This document shows positions 15,962-27,500 of a DNA stretch of 50,301 bases, in pieces. Origin of the DNA: an uncultured Bacteroidota bacterium (GTDB lineage Bacteria > Bacteroidota > Bacteroidia > Bacteroidales > VadinHA17); contig CALMJY010000087.1 in the NCBI GenBank assembly GCA_937864815.1, positions 1-50,301 of the forward strand. The letters run 5' to 3'. The position numbers were made by a program, and so were the translations under genes. The notes beneath the pieces are model-generated. The model was not told the DNA's origin. It was given only the letters and a program-made list of their open reading frames with translations, and did no database searches. Numbering within the stretch: position 1 is the stretch's first letter; every line of letters begins with the position of its first letter.

Positions 15962-18469
15962 TTGATATTTTTATTCATGATTATGGGAACTGTAACAAAC
16001 CAGGATCTGCAGTTAGCTTTTGATTTTGTTCAATACACAAACCGGAACATTTTTCTCACAGGAAAAGCCGGTACAGGCAAAACCACCTTCCTGCGCGACC
16101 TGAAAAAATTATCCCCCAAAAGAATGGTCGTTGTCGCTCCAACAGGTGTAGCTGCAATTAATGCCGGAGGTGTGACCATCCATTCATTCTTTCAGCTACC
16201 CTTCCATCCATATATCCCGGCTTTCTACCTGCCTGATACCAGTAGTGGTAACAAGGCAGCCCGGGGTGATAAGGAAGGGTATAAAATGAGCCGCGAAAAG
16301 ATCAATATAATCTGGAGCCTGGATCTGCTAATTATTGATGAGATCAGTATGGTAAGGGCTGATACCCTCGACGCTATAGATTCTGCACTCAGAAGATACA
16401 AATCCAGAAACCTGCCGTTTGGAGGAGTACAGTTGCTTATGATAGGCGATCTTCAGCAACTTGCTCCGGTTGTAAAAGAGGATGACAGGGAGATAATGGA
16501 TAAATACTACGATTCTTTTTTCTTCTTCGGAAGCAGGGCACTTCAAAGTACAGATTACATCACTATCGAGTTGAAGCATATATACAGGCAGGAAGATCAG
16601 TCCTTTATTGAGTTGCTTAATAAAATCCGTGATAATAATGTGGATCAGCTTGTACTGTCAGAACTTAACAAAAGATATATTCCTGACTTTGATCCCGATT
16701 CCGGAGGAGGATATATCACTCTTACAACACACAATAACCAGGCACGGGCACTAAACGACTCAAAGCTTCAGAAGCTTCCGGGCAGGACTCATTCATTCTC
16801 AGCGGTTATAAAGGATGAATTTCCTGAAATGTCATACCCAAACGACAGCGAACTGATCCTTAAGAAAGGCGCCCAGGTTATGTTCGTTAAGAATGACATG
16901 TCGGGCGAAAAGCTATTCTTTAACGGGAAAATAGGTAAGGTGGAATCTTTTGAGGAAAATGCAATTATTGTAAAATGTCCTGAAGATGAATTATCTATAA
17001 GTGTTGAAATGGCGGAATGGCAGAATATGAAATATACTCTCGATGATGAAACAAAGGAGATTGAAGAGACTGTGATCGGAACCTTTACCCAGTATCCTCT
17101 CAAACTGGCATGGGCAATAACTATTCATAAAAGCCAGGGGCTTACCTTCGACAGGGCTGTAATTGATGCCAGCTCAGCATTTGCTCACGGACAGGTATAT
17201 GTGGCTCTCAGCCGGTGCCGCTCACTGAGTGGTCTTGTTCTCAGCAGCCGGATAATTCAGCGCAGCATAATTGATAACCCTGATATATCAGACTTTATTA
17301 ACGATTCAGTAAAGAATCAACCCGGACAGATTCAGCTTGCAGAGTCAAAAAGAGCATACCAGCAGCAGTTGCTTTCAGAGCTTTTCGACTTTACCGATAT
17401 AATTCACAAACTAAGTTACTGCCAGAAAGTTGTAAATGAGCACTCCGGCAGCATTCTGGGAAATCCTTTGGAAATGCTTGAAAAAACCAATACGGGTATG
17501 AAGGCAGATGTTATTGAGGTATCAGGGAAATTCAGGCTTCAGATCAGTGAACTCTTAAATATTGAGGCTGATCCGGAATTAAATATACCGCTGCAGGAAA
17601 GGGTAAAAAAAGCAGCTGTATACTTTTCAGATAAACTTAATGACGTGATGAAAGAAATGCTTGCCGGTTATACTGTGGAAACCGATAATAAAACTACACG
17701 GAAAGCAGTTAATGAGGCTTTTGAGAGAGCAAGAAAGGATTGCCTGGCAAAGATGGAATGTCTCAATTCCGTCAGATCTGGTTTTCAGATTGGCAAATAT
17801 CTCGACGCCAGGTCAAAATCGCTTGTTGAGATTCCCTTGGTAAAACTTCATTCAGCAAAGCCGGCTGATGATAAATCTGATGTAATTATTCATCCGGATC
17901 TATTCCATACTCTGAAGGATTGGCGCAATAATAAAGCACATGAACTGAAAATCCCGCATTTCCAGATCTTGCATCAGAAAACACTTCTCGATTTATCAAA
18001 CTTTCTGCCTCAGTCATTTTCTGAGCTGAAAAGAATTAAGGGCATTGGAAAGAAAAAAGCTCAGATGTGGGGAGAGGATCTTCTGGAGCTGATCGTCTCA
18101 TATTGCAAAATGGAAAATATAGACATGACTGCAGCCCAATATATTGAACAGGAGGCAATTAGAAAGAAGAAAGCGGACACGAAAAGAATCAGTCTGAATC
18201 TCTTTAGAGAGGGCAGATCAGTTTTTCAGATAGCGGAGGAAAGAAATCTGAGCTTAAGCACTATAGAAGGTCACCTGTCACATTATGTAGGTACAGGTGA
18301 AATCCCCGTTACGGAATTTGTTCCAGAGGAAATGATTAACCTTATTGCAGGCTATCTCAACGCGACTGATGATCTCAGATTGGGCCCCGTTAAGGAAGCT
18401 CTGGGCGATAAGGTGTCATGGAGCGATATAAAGTTTGTGAGAAATCACCTTAGGTTTCTCGGAAAATAA
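15962..18469 (+). CDS. PIF1/RecD-like ATP-dependent helicase with C-terminal HRDC and HTH domains
   Basis: GKAGTGKTTFLRDL Walker A, LLIIDEISMV, AITIHKSQGLTFDRAVID; HRDC region (FSELKRIKGIGKKKAQMWGEDLL) and terminal HTH. Confidence 0.85.
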   Translation: MIFLFMIMGTVTNQDLQLAFDFVQYTNRNIFLTGKAGTGKTTFLRDLKKLSPKRMVVVAPTGVAAINAGGVTIHSFFQLPFHPYIPAFYLPDTSSGNKAARGDKEGYKMSREKINIIWSLDLLIIDEISMVRADTLDAIDSALRRYKSRNLPFGGVQLLMIGDLQQLAPVVKEDDREIMDKYYDSFFFFGSRALQSTDYITIELKHIYRQEDQSFIELLNKIRDNNVDQLVLSELNKRYIPDFDPDSGGGYITLTTHNNQARALNDSKLQKLPGRTHSFSAVIKDEFPEMSYPNDSELILKKGAQVMFVKNDMSGEKLFFNGKIGKVESFEENAIIVKCPEDELSISVEMAEWQNMKYTLDDETKEIEETVIGTFTQYPLKLAWAITIHKSQGLTFDRAVIDASSAFAHGQVYVALSRCRSLSGLVLSSRIIQRSIIDNPDISDFINDSVKNQPGQIQLAESKRAYQQQLLSELFDFTDIIHKLSYCQKVVNEHSGSILGNPLEMLEKTNTGMKADVIEVSGKFRLQISELLNIEADPELNIPLQERVKKAAVYFSDKLNDVMKEMLAGYTVETDNKTTRKAVNEAFERARKDCLAKMECLNSVRSGFQIGKYLDARSKSLVEIPLVKLHSAKPADDKSDVIIHPDLFHTLKDWRNNKAHELKIPHFQILHQKTLLDLSNFLPQSFSELKRIKGIGKKKAQMWGEDLLELIVSYCKMENIDMTAAQYIEQEAIRKKKADTKRISLNLFREGRSVFQIAEERNLSLSTIEGHLSHYVGTGEIPVTEFVPEEMINLIAGYLNATDDLRLGPVKEALGDKVSWSDIKFVRNHLRFLGK

Positions 18470-18566
18470 AAACTATGACCCTAAAAATTTTACAGTGTCA
18501 AAGATACCACCAACAGATCAGAATACTGATCCACATATTTTTGTGCCACTGCTGTATAATACTTCC

Positions 18567-18794
18567 TCAGTGTGCATTCTCATCCTCAATATAATAGAAT
18601 ACATCCCCTATAGGTGTTCCGAAAGCCCTCGCTATCCTGAAAGCAAGCTCAAGTGTTGGTGAATACTTACCCTGCTCAATTGCTACAATAGTCTGTCGTG
18701 ATACACCAGTTTTATCTGCAAGTTCCTGCTGGGTCATTTCCCCTGCATGAAACCTCAAAACACGTATCTTATTCCCTATGTTGCACTTTGCCAT
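18567..18794 (-). CDS. XRE-family HTH regulator
   Basis: MTQQELADKTGVSRQTIVAIEQGKYSPTLELAFRIARAFG. Confidence 0.9.
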   Translation of the reverse strand: MAKCNIGNKIRVLRFHAGEMTQQELADKTGVSRQTIVAIEQGKYSPTLELAFRIARAFGTPIGDVFYYIEDENAH

Positions 18795-18795
18795 T

Positions 18796-19242
18796 TCAGA
18801 CTCCTTTCCTGTAATACCATATTTTCACGGAAGAGGATATCAGATCTGAAAGAAACCCTGAAAATATCAGTGTGACAAACATAACCCATAGCTCCATACC
18901 CAGGGCAACAGCTCCCATTGCCGACATAAATCCTATTATAAAAACCCAGTAGGAGGCCCTTAATGACTTAAGCTCTATCAGCTGATCCCGTTCATCTTCC
19001 CGGTCAGTCAAATCTTCATTTGTCACAATCTTGTTTATGATCGCAAATACAATGTGGACTACGATCTGTGTGATAATTGCCACAGGTATAAGTACAATAA
19101 ATGACCTTCCCCAGAATCTCAGATCATTGATGATTTCAGGATTGCTCTCAATGTACCTGTTATATACATGGAGAGAATAAAAAACAATTACTACCAGGCT
19201 GGCAAACAATGAAACCAGTACCTGCTTCTCTTTCTGTCCCAT
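18796..19242 (-). CDS. Four-TM membrane protein paired with the XRE regulator
   Basis: Multiple hydrophobic segments; adjacent to the HTH gene on the same strand. Confidence 0.65.
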   Translation of the reverse strand: MGQKEKQVLVSLFASLVVIVFYSLHVYNRYIESNPEIINDLRFWGRSFIVLIPVAIITQIVVHIVFAIINKIVTNEDLTDREDERDQLIELKSLRASYWVFIIGFMSAMGAVALGMELWVMFVTLIFSGFLSDLISSSVKIWYYRKGV

Positions 19243-19412
19243 TTTTATCTCTTTAAATTAATAATAAGTATGCTTTAATTGACACAAAGATAATTATATT
19301 TTACATAATGACAAATATTTTTTACATTTTTTAATAATTTTTTCTGCCGGCAACAAATTATGCCTGTTAAATTGTCTGCTGCGTCATGGAAAATGGCGGT
19401 GGAAAAATCCTT

Positions 19413-19868
19413 TCAGATCAGAATAGTGGATTCCTTTAATGTATTGCCTTTGCTGTCAATACCATGAGTCTTAAATGCAATATTGAAATCTACTTTCCGT
19501 AGCTTAACAGTCAAAACTTCAATAATATCTTTAAGTTCATCACTAATACCTTGCTCAAAATCCTCAATTTCAAAATATATGTGAATATAAAGTACGGCTC
19601 CTTTTAGCTTAATATTACCTAAGACCATAATAAGCTTTATAATCCATACAAGTGAAGATGAGTTATAATATTCAAGCCTTAAATGAAGGTTAGTAGTAAT
19701 ACAGGGTGATTTTACATAAATATTAACCCAGTCCAGCAAAGGTTCATAAACTTTTACAACATTTTCAGGTATTGATCTTCCCTCCAAAATCAGTTCACCG
19801 GTAAGATTTGTAAATTCAATCTTTGGTGTTTTTCTGGTACCTTCTATATACAGACCTTTTAATTCGCT
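19413..19868 (-). CDS. SiaC-family (DUF1987) regulatory phosphoprotein
   Basis: GTRKTPKIEFTNLTGELILEGRSIPENVVKVYEPLLDWV; likely start MSELKGLYIEGT. Confidence 0.75.
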   Translation of the reverse strand, partial: SELKGLYIEGTRKTPKIEFTNLTGELILEGRSIPENVVKVYEPLLDWVNIYVKSPCITTNLHLRLEYYNSSSLVWIIKLIMVLGNIKLKGAVLYIHIYFEIEDFEQGISDELKDIIEVLTVKLRKVDFNIAFKTHGIDSKGNTLKESTILI

Positions 19869-20000
19869 CATAAATGAAAAAACATCAAACAGCAGAAATG
19901 CCAACTCGTACAAAAGTACTATTCCGGGCCAATCCAGGGAAAGAAATTAATTAACACAGACATATAACTTGTCAACACAATTCATTCAGCAAATTCCTTT

Positions 20001-20030
20001 TTGCAGGCTGGTTAAAAAGGTATACTTTTG
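20001..20030 (+). promoter_or_regulatory. Bacteroidetes-type promoter TTG-N19-TACTTTTG
   Basis: TTG 20001-20003, TACTTTTG 20023-20030, 29 nt before ATG 20060. Confidence 0.6.
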
Positions 20031-20059
20031 CATCCACGCATTAACCGGCGTCAACTGAA

Positions 20060-22345
20060 ATGGAAAAGTTCTTCAGCAGAATTATAAAGATTAAATGGGT
20101 TATCATACTTCTTGTGATTGCCATAACTGTTTTTCTGGGTCTGCAGATACCATCAATAAGGATTAACTCCGATGTAATAAGCTCACTCCCTGAAAGCGAT
20201 AAGGATGCTGCTCTAATAAAGAAGATCGGATCAAAGTTCGGAGGAAATAAGACAGGGATGATCATTCTTGAAACTGAAAACATCTTCACTGCAGAGATCC
20301 TTGGTCACATAAGGCAGATAACTGATACTCTGACAGAAACTGAAAACATCTCTTCAGTTTTAAGTATTACAAATGCTGTTGAAATCAGGTCTGAGGAAGA
20401 CGGCATTGAAATAAGGAAGCTGGTTGATGAAGAAACTATACCGGTATCACAGCAAGAACTGGACCTGCTTAAAGAGCGTGTTCTGGCAAATGAAAATTAC
20501 AAAGGGAGCATCGTTTCAGAGGACGGAACAACCGCTATTATTATTTTTTCCATTGCAGATGACGTAAATATGCAGACTGCAGCCAGGATAGCACAGGAAA
20601 AAATTGAAGCTCTTAACATCCCTGAAAAAATATACTTTGCCGGATCGCCAATGCTTATTACTGCAATTGCTCAACTTATAGCATCAGATCTCACAAGACT
20701 TTTCCCGGTTGCATTCATCCTTATTATCCTTGTACTCTATTTTGGATTCCGTTCATTCAGAGGGGTCATTCTACCCTTGCTGACTGCAGTTATCTCAATA
20801 GTATGGGTTATTGGCATTATGTCGCTGACCGGTTCTGAAATGACAATGATCTCAAACAACATACCCATTGTACTTCTCGCTATCAGCACTGCATATTCAA
20901 TACACGTCATTAACAGAATTGACCAGATAAGGGAGAACCTCAACAGGGCAATTGTAATTGCACTTTCTTATGTGGCAATTCCGGTAATACTTGCGGCTCT
21001 GACTACAATCGGTGGATTTTTATCATTTATTTTCGGATCCTATCTTCTGATGATCCGGGATTTCGGAATTTATACAGGACTCGGAACCTTCATTGCCCTT
21101 CTGTTGTCAATTTTTTTTATACCCGCTCTGATTTCTGCCCTTGTGTGGGAAAACAAAAAAACAACTGTTCAAAAATCTGGTTCAGAAACTACCTTCTTCT
21201 CCAGGTACTTTCATCTTCCTCTTCATAAACTGCTGTTCAATCACCCGAAGCGGATACTTACTTCATGGATTGTCTTAACAATAGTCAGCATCGGAGGCAT
21301 GTTTCTTATAAAGAGAAATGTAGATATAAGAAATTACTTCAGGAAAGATAATCCGACAAGAATTGCAGAGGAAATCATGACAGAAAGATTCGGCGGGTCA
21401 AAACCTGTCTTTGTACTTTTCAGAGGTGATATCCAAAGTCCTGATATACTGAATAAAATGCTCGAAACAGAAGAGCATATGAAAAAGAATCCCGGAATTG
21501 TGAAAACACAATCGGTTGCCGGCCTGATAACGGAAATAAGCGGGGCACTGGGTCAGGAGCGTAAAATCCCTGATGATAAAGAAATGGTTGGCCAGCTTTG
21601 GTTTTTACTTGAGGGAAATGAATCGTTGAAGAGTCTTGTATCCGAGGAACTCGATGAAGCAGTTATCATTTCCTGGTTCCTGTCTCCGGAAAATAAAGAG
21701 AGGATTGAGTTCGAAGAATATATGAATGATTATATAAAAAAGACTTCAACACCTGAATGTACCATTGAAATAACCGGTATGCCTTTTATAGAGGTTGCAA
21801 TGGACAGAAGCCTTATCACAGGACAGGCAGGAAGCCTTATCATTGCAGTCATATTCGTAATTTTTATAGTAAGTATAATACTGCGATCGTTTTATGCAGG
21901 TGTATTTGCAGCAATACCAATAATATCTACAATTCTTATCCTCTTCGGAGTTATGGGATTTGCAGGCATACCTCTCAATATAGCAACAGTTCTTGTAGCC
22001 AGCATTTCAATGGGTACAGGTATCGATTATTCGATACATGTAATATCTCATTTCAACATTCATCTTAAGGAAGGTGCATCAATATCTGATGCACTTGACG
22101 AGACTGTAGCCGTAAGCGGGAAAGCTATTCTTATTAATGTGATCTCCGTTTCAGCAGGGTTTCTTGTACTGCTGTTTTCAGAAATGGTACCTCTTCAGTA
22201 TTTTGGTGTTCTTATTACTCTGAGTATGATAGGATCTGGTCTGAGCGCTCTCACACTTCTTCCTGTAATACTTATACTTGCACACAGGAATGATAACAAA
22301 AAAATCAAATACAGCGAACAAAACTCCACTGAAAGAGTTTCTTAG
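20060..22345 (+). CDS. RND superfamily (MMPL-type) transporter
   Basis: Two repeated TM halves with SISMGTGIDYSIHVISHF and AISTAYSIHVINRI motifs. Confidence 0.85.
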   Translation: MEKFFSRIIKIKWVIILLVIAITVFLGLQIPSIRINSDVISSLPESDKDAALIKKIGSKFGGNKTGMIILETENIFTAEILGHIRQITDTLTETENISSVLSITNAVEIRSEEDGIEIRKLVDEETIPVSQQELDLLKERVLANENYKGSIVSEDGTTAIIIFSIADDVNMQTAARIAQEKIEALNIPEKIYFAGSPMLITAIAQLIASDLTRLFPVAFILIILVLYFGFRSFRGVILPLLTAVISIVWVIGIMSLTGSEMTMISNNIPIVLLAISTAYSIHVINRIDQIRENLNRAIVIALSYVAIPVILAALTTIGGFLSFIFGSYLLMIRDFGIYTGLGTFIALLLSIFFIPALISALVWENKKTTVQKSGSETTFFSRYFHLPLHKLLFNHPKRILTSWIVLTIVSIGGMFLIKRNVDIRNYFRKDNPTRIAEEIMTERFGGSKPVFVLFRGDIQSPDILNKMLETEEHMKKNPGIVKTQSVAGLITEISGALGQERKIPDDKEMVGQLWFLLEGNESLKSLVSEELDEAVIISWFLSPENKERIEFEEYMNDYIKKTSTPECTIEITGMPFIEVAMDRSLITGQAGSLIIAVIFVIFIVSIILRSFYAGVFAAIPIISTILILFGVMGFAGIPLNIATVLVASISMGTGIDYSIHVISHFNIHLKEGASISDALDETVAVSGKAILINVISVSAGFLVLLFSEMVPLQYFGVLITLSMIGSGLSALTLLPVILILAHRNDNKKIKYSEQNSTERVS

Positions 22346-22360
22346 TTAAGATGTAATTAA

Positions 22361-23119
22361 ATGAAAAATAACAGAATTCTGATCAGCATAATACTAATCC
22401 TGACCTATATTGGAATTAAAGATTCAGCAGCACAGGATGCAGCTGCAATCCTTGAGAAAATGGACTATATAACAATTGCTCCCAAAGATAAGACAGGAAA
22501 TGTGAAAATCATTCTCATAGACAAGACAGGGAAGGAAAAAATACGTGAAGCGCAAATGCTCCAGAAAGGTCCGCACAATAAACTGTATCGTTATACAAAG
22601 CCTGAATCGCAGGCGGGAATTGCAACTCTCACACTGCCTGATAATGTTATGTGGCTTTATTTGCCTGCTCTTGGTAAACCAAAAAGGATCTCAATGCTTA
22701 CCAAGGACACCTCCTTCAATAACACTGATTTCTCTTACGAGGATATGGCCACAACCCCATATGCTGACAGGTTCACTCCTGAACTTTTAGAATCAACAGG
22801 AGAATATTATCTGTTGAACCTCATTCCCAAATCAGGGAAGTCGAACTATTCAAAGATCATCGCAGAGATAAATAAGGAACATGGATATGTTGAAACAATG
22901 GATATCTATGATCTGAAGGGAAAGAAATTCAAGGAGGCTGTTTACAAATATGAAAAGGTTGGTAAATACTGGAATGCAACAGAAGTGCTTATGAAAGACC
23001 TGGATAAAAACCACAGTACCAGAATCCTTGTAACCGATGTTAAGTTTGATCAGGGACTTTCAGATGAAATTTTCATGGTAGAGAACCTGAAACCGGCAGA
23101 AAAAAAGAAAACAAATTAA
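22361..23119 (+). CDS. Outer membrane lipoprotein-sorting (LolA-like) protein
   Basis: MWLYLPALGKPKRI...DTSFNNTDFSYEDMA motif, signal peptide; follows the RND transporter. Confidence 0.8.
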   Translation: MKNNRILISIILILTYIGIKDSAAQDAAAILEKMDYITIAPKDKTGNVKIILIDKTGKEKIREAQMLQKGPHNKLYRYTKPESQAGIATLTLPDNVMWLYLPALGKPKRISMLTKDTSFNNTDFSYEDMATTPYADRFTPELLESTGEYYLLNLIPKSGKSNYSKIIAEINKEHGYVETMDIYDLKGKKFKEAVYKYEKVGKYWNATEVLMKDLDKNHSTRILVTDVKFDQGLSDEIFMVENLKPAEKKKTN

Positions 23120-23125
23120 CTGATA

Positions 23126-23157
23126 AACCACTTTGCATAACCAAAGTGGTTTTTTTA
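23126..23157 (+). terminator. Rho-independent terminator
   Basis: AACCACTTTG-cataa-CCAAAGTGGTTTTTTT. Confidence 0.8.
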
Positions 23158-23190
23158 TATCTTCCCGTTTCAAATAATATCTGATCAGAA

Positions 23191-24375
23191 ATGGGAACCG
23201 GCACTCGTATTTTTTCAATTGACATTATGAGGGGTTTCAACCTTGTCCTCATGCTTTTTGTAAACGATTTGTTCGTACCCGGAGTTCCGGCCTGGCTTGG
23301 CCATGTGAAAGCCGATGTAGATGGAATGGGGCTTGCCGACTGGGTCTTTCCCGGATTCATGTTTATGGTGGGGATGTCGATACCATACTCTGTCGGGAAC
23401 AGGATCTCAAAGGGTGATGATAAAATTGCACTGCTCAAACACATTTTTATCAGGACTTTGAGCCTGCTTATAATCGGAGTACTTATGTCAAACTCACGTG
23501 GTGTCAATGCTGAATACACAGGTATAACCAAAAGCCTTTGGTCTTTCATAATGTACACGGGAGTATTCCTTGTATGGAATAATTATGATGAGACAAAAAG
23601 GAACAAGTACCTGATATGGGGATTGCGTATACTGGGTGTTCTGCTGATTATCCCCATGGTTATTATATTCAGAGGCCCAGAAGACAGGATATTCAGGTTC
23701 AACTCATGGGGAATTCTCGGAACCATAGGATGGGGTTACTTTGTAGCAGCACTGGTTTATATGTGGTTCCGCGATAATATTTCAAAGACATCGGTTTTTG
23801 TGATATTATTTCTTGTTGTTAATATGCTCTCAAAGCTTCATATACTGGATTTTCTCAGCCCGCTGAAACCTGTCTTTGGCATAATAATTAATGGTAATGC
23901 TCCATTCATCGTCCTTTCAGGGATGTTTATAACCATTATGCTTAAGAATCATGCAAAGGAGAATGCCGGAAAGACTATGCTTATCATAGCTGCTTTGGGT
24001 ATCATAAGCATTGCTGCAGGTTTTATTCTGAGGCCATGGTTCATAATATCAAAAATTCAGTCGACACCTACCTGGGCGTTGATTTGTAACGGAATCTGCA
24101 TGGTTATGTTTGCTGTTCTGTTCTGGATAATAGATTACAGGAAGAACATAAACTGGGGAAGCTTTTTAAGACCAGCCGGTGCAAATTCACTTACTGTTTA
24201 CCTGGTTCCCGATATGTTTTATTATATCATCTGGCAATTCAGCCTGCCATTTCTCTTTTACAAGGTGCCTGATAACCAGATTCTGGCCGTTATGGGATCT
24301 GTTGTATGGGCAGTTATTATGGGAGTTGGCTTGCCGGTGCTGCTCGAAAAAATAAATTTCAGGCTGAAACTTTGA
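23191..24375 (+). CDS. DUF5009/HGSNAT-like membrane acyltransferase (paralog 1)
   Basis: IFSIDIMRGFNLVLMLFVNDLFVPGVPAWLGH, about 10 TM segments. Confidence 0.75.
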   Translation: MGTGTRIFSIDIMRGFNLVLMLFVNDLFVPGVPAWLGHVKADVDGMGLADWVFPGFMFMVGMSIPYSVGNRISKGDDKIALLKHIFIRTLSLLIIGVLMSNSRGVNAEYTGITKSLWSFIMYTGVFLVWNNYDETKRNKYLIWGLRILGVLLIIPMVIIFRGPEDRIFRFNSWGILGTIGWGYFVAALVYMWFRDNISKTSVFVILFLVVNMLSKLHILDFLSPLKPVFGIIINGNAPFIVLSGMFITIMLKNHAKENAGKTMLIIAALGIISIAAGFILRPWFIISKIQSTPTWALICNGICMVMFAVLFWIIDYRKNINWGSFLRPAGANSLTVYLVPDMFYYIIWQFSLPFLFYKVPDNQILAVMGSVVWAVIMGVGLPVLLEKINFRLKL

Positions 24376-24563
24376 ATATTTTTCCGCTGCTTTGCAGATT
24401 AACTTATTAAATATCTGACCTTTAATCAAAGGCTTATTTATTTGCATTCAATTTGAATTCTGTTTAACTTTACTTAAATAAGAGTCTGTAGATTGGAGAT
24501 TTATTAAAGTATTGAAGGGTTCTTGATTAAATCTGAAAACATCATTTTTAGTAGCTGTCAGTT

Positions 24564-27500
24564 TTGATACAGCTTCCGCATTTGATAAAATTAAAACTGA
24601 AAAGGAAAAGACATAGATCCCAGATGGCGAGGATACTCAGGTTATATTACCGGCATTTTACAGGTTACAATATTCTGAAATTTTTCATAATTGGTTCTCT
24701 TTTTTTTCTGCAAGCATCGTTTTCATTTGCTCAACCTGTCTGGACAGCTTCTCCAACAGTTACTGCACCTCATTCAACAAAGATTGATGTTTCGTATACC
24801 CTGAACGAAACCAGCACGCTTTATTATTTTGGTTTAAACTATAATTATGCCGGTACATTTACCTCGGCACAGGTAAAGGCCTTTGCCATGGCAGGTCCTT
24901 CAGGACAAAGAGTATGCGCAGGAAGTGTAAACTATTCAACACCAGGTGTAAGTTCTACGCTTACATTTACAAATTTCCCCGCCAATACTCAGGTTACATT
25001 ATTTATGGTAGCTGAAAGCTTTCCAGGTGCTTTGCTGCAGGTTACCTCAATAAAATTATCTGCATCAACTCTGCCTTGTGTCACACCCGACTACCTTTCA
25101 GGTTTCTCTCAGAGTGTTGTATGTGTAAATAAAGGAGCGTCGGCAACATATCTGATAAACCTCCAGACATTGGATCCGGATTTAAATGGAATACTATCAG
25201 GAACGACATGGGTTCTGGACTGGGGAGACGGCACGGCTCCTGCCAATTACATTTCAACAGCTGATAATGATCTTCCCCCTGTTGGCCTGAGAACACATAC
25301 CTATTCTTCGGTCACAAATTGTAACTACATCTTTTCCTGCATGGTAACCAGTCCATGCGGTCTGACGAAACAGAATCAGTTTGTTGCAGTCGTTCATGGT
25401 CGAGACCTGGCGGCAGATGGTGACGGACACCTTGCTCTTGTTGATAACGCTACAGGAAGTAATATCATCACTGTTTGTGCAGGAACCCAGACTGATGTTA
25501 CTATCAGGGATAACAGTGTCTGGAATTGCCAGAATCCGACAGTACCAAACGGATTTACAGCTATCCCTAACAATGACCCGAGGAACATAGAATGGTTGTA
25601 TGGAAGGGATCCTTCCGGAGCCATTATGAATACCATAACCGGTACTGTCACAATCTCTGCGCTGGGAAATGCACCGGTTACCAGTACAAGGATAACCCCT
25701 GCTCCTTACGGACCTTCCTCAGTAAGTAATATTATAACAATCCCTGCTACATGTCAGACAGGAGAATACTTCAGAGTTTACCTGAAGAACTGGAATAAAT
25801 GCAACTGGTTAGATCCTGAAGCAATTGCAACATATATTGACATTACCGTTGTTAACGCTCCACCGGCACCTGTAGTACCTGATAAAACTATATGCCTGAA
25901 TGGAAATAATACACTTTCAGTTACAAGTACACCTGTGGGCACCATAGAATGGTATTCAGATGCTAGTCTCACAACAATGGTCTCCACCGGACCAACATAT
26001 ACTCCGTCAGTATCTTTACCCGGAGCATATGATTATTGGGTTACTGATTTCAATTCAGCATGCAGAAGTGCCTCTACAAAAGTGACATTGACAATCAGAC
26101 CTGGTCCTGCGATTATTGGTCCCTCTCAGCCTGTTCGTGTTACAGCTTCCAACATAAACTATACGGCAAATGCCGGCTATACAAATTATATATGGAATTT
26201 ATCATCAGGAGGAGTTATTATTTCCGGTGGAGCCACATCCGATAATTTTATAAATGTCAACTGGAATACTGAAGGAACTAAAACAATAAACCTGGGGTAT
26301 ACAGATCCCGGATATGGCTGCACAGGATCAGTCTCCGCCAATGAATTCATATACCCTCTTCCCTCTGCAAATAATGTTCAGATCAGCGGAACACTGTACG
26401 TTGGAAGTATACTTACCGGCAGTTACAATTATACTGACGGAGCAGGGGGACCAGAAGGAGCAAGCATCTACAGGTGGCTTAGAAATGGTACTGTTGTGGT
26501 TGGAACAGGAATCACATATCTGATTTCAACAGGTGATCAGAACAGTACACTTACTTTCGAAGTTACTCCTGTTTCAACAACTGGAATTCCTAATACCGGG
26601 CTACCTGTAATGAGTTCTCCGACATCTCCTGTAGAAAATCTCTCGGAAATACCTGTAGCAAGTGAAGTTTGTATAGAAGGAATAAGAGAAGCAGGTAATT
26701 GGATTAGAGGGAAATATAAATATATCCATTCACTTCCAGAAGGTAACTCAGTTTACAAATGGTACAGGGACGGATCTCCTATTTCAGGAGCAACAATTCA
26801 GTATTATCAGCTTACAAATGAAGATATTACCGGTAAACATGATATTACTTTTGAGGTTACTCCGGTATCCTCAAATTCAATTCCCAATACCGGAAATTCA
26901 ATTATAAGCATACCTCTGGCCAGAATAACCCTGTCACAGGATAATTACAGTGTTGCTATCAATTCTGTTCCTTTGACTGCCAATACTTTGCAGGGTGTGT
27001 TTTCCGGGGCTTTTGTGATGAATGGCATTTTTTATCCTAAACAGGCAGGAGTCGGAGGACCATACCAGATACTTTTCTACACAAGCATTGTGAATACAAT
27101 TGTTACCTGTTTCCAGGAAGCATCGGAGAATTTGATGGTTATTCCTAATGAAAGCCTCTTCAGCGGAATTGACAGTGTATACTGCAAGGATGGGCCGGAA
27201 GATATAATAAGCGTAACCGGCATACCACCTTCATCTGTAAGTCTTGGCTTCTCCCTTACTGATCCTGATGCAATTGTAAGTCAGACTGAATGGACGGCAA
27301 CATTGTCTCCTTCCCAGCTTAATGCCGGAATAAAAAAGGATATTCTTACATTCAGGTATCAGTTTGGGGGCTATGAATACATTATTTCCCATTCTCTTAA
27401 AGTTGATTCTGCCGGTAGCAATATTCAGTTCGTCAACTTAAATCCAGAATACTGCTCAAACAGCCCGAAGCAAAACATATCTGTTTCAGGAGTTTACCCT

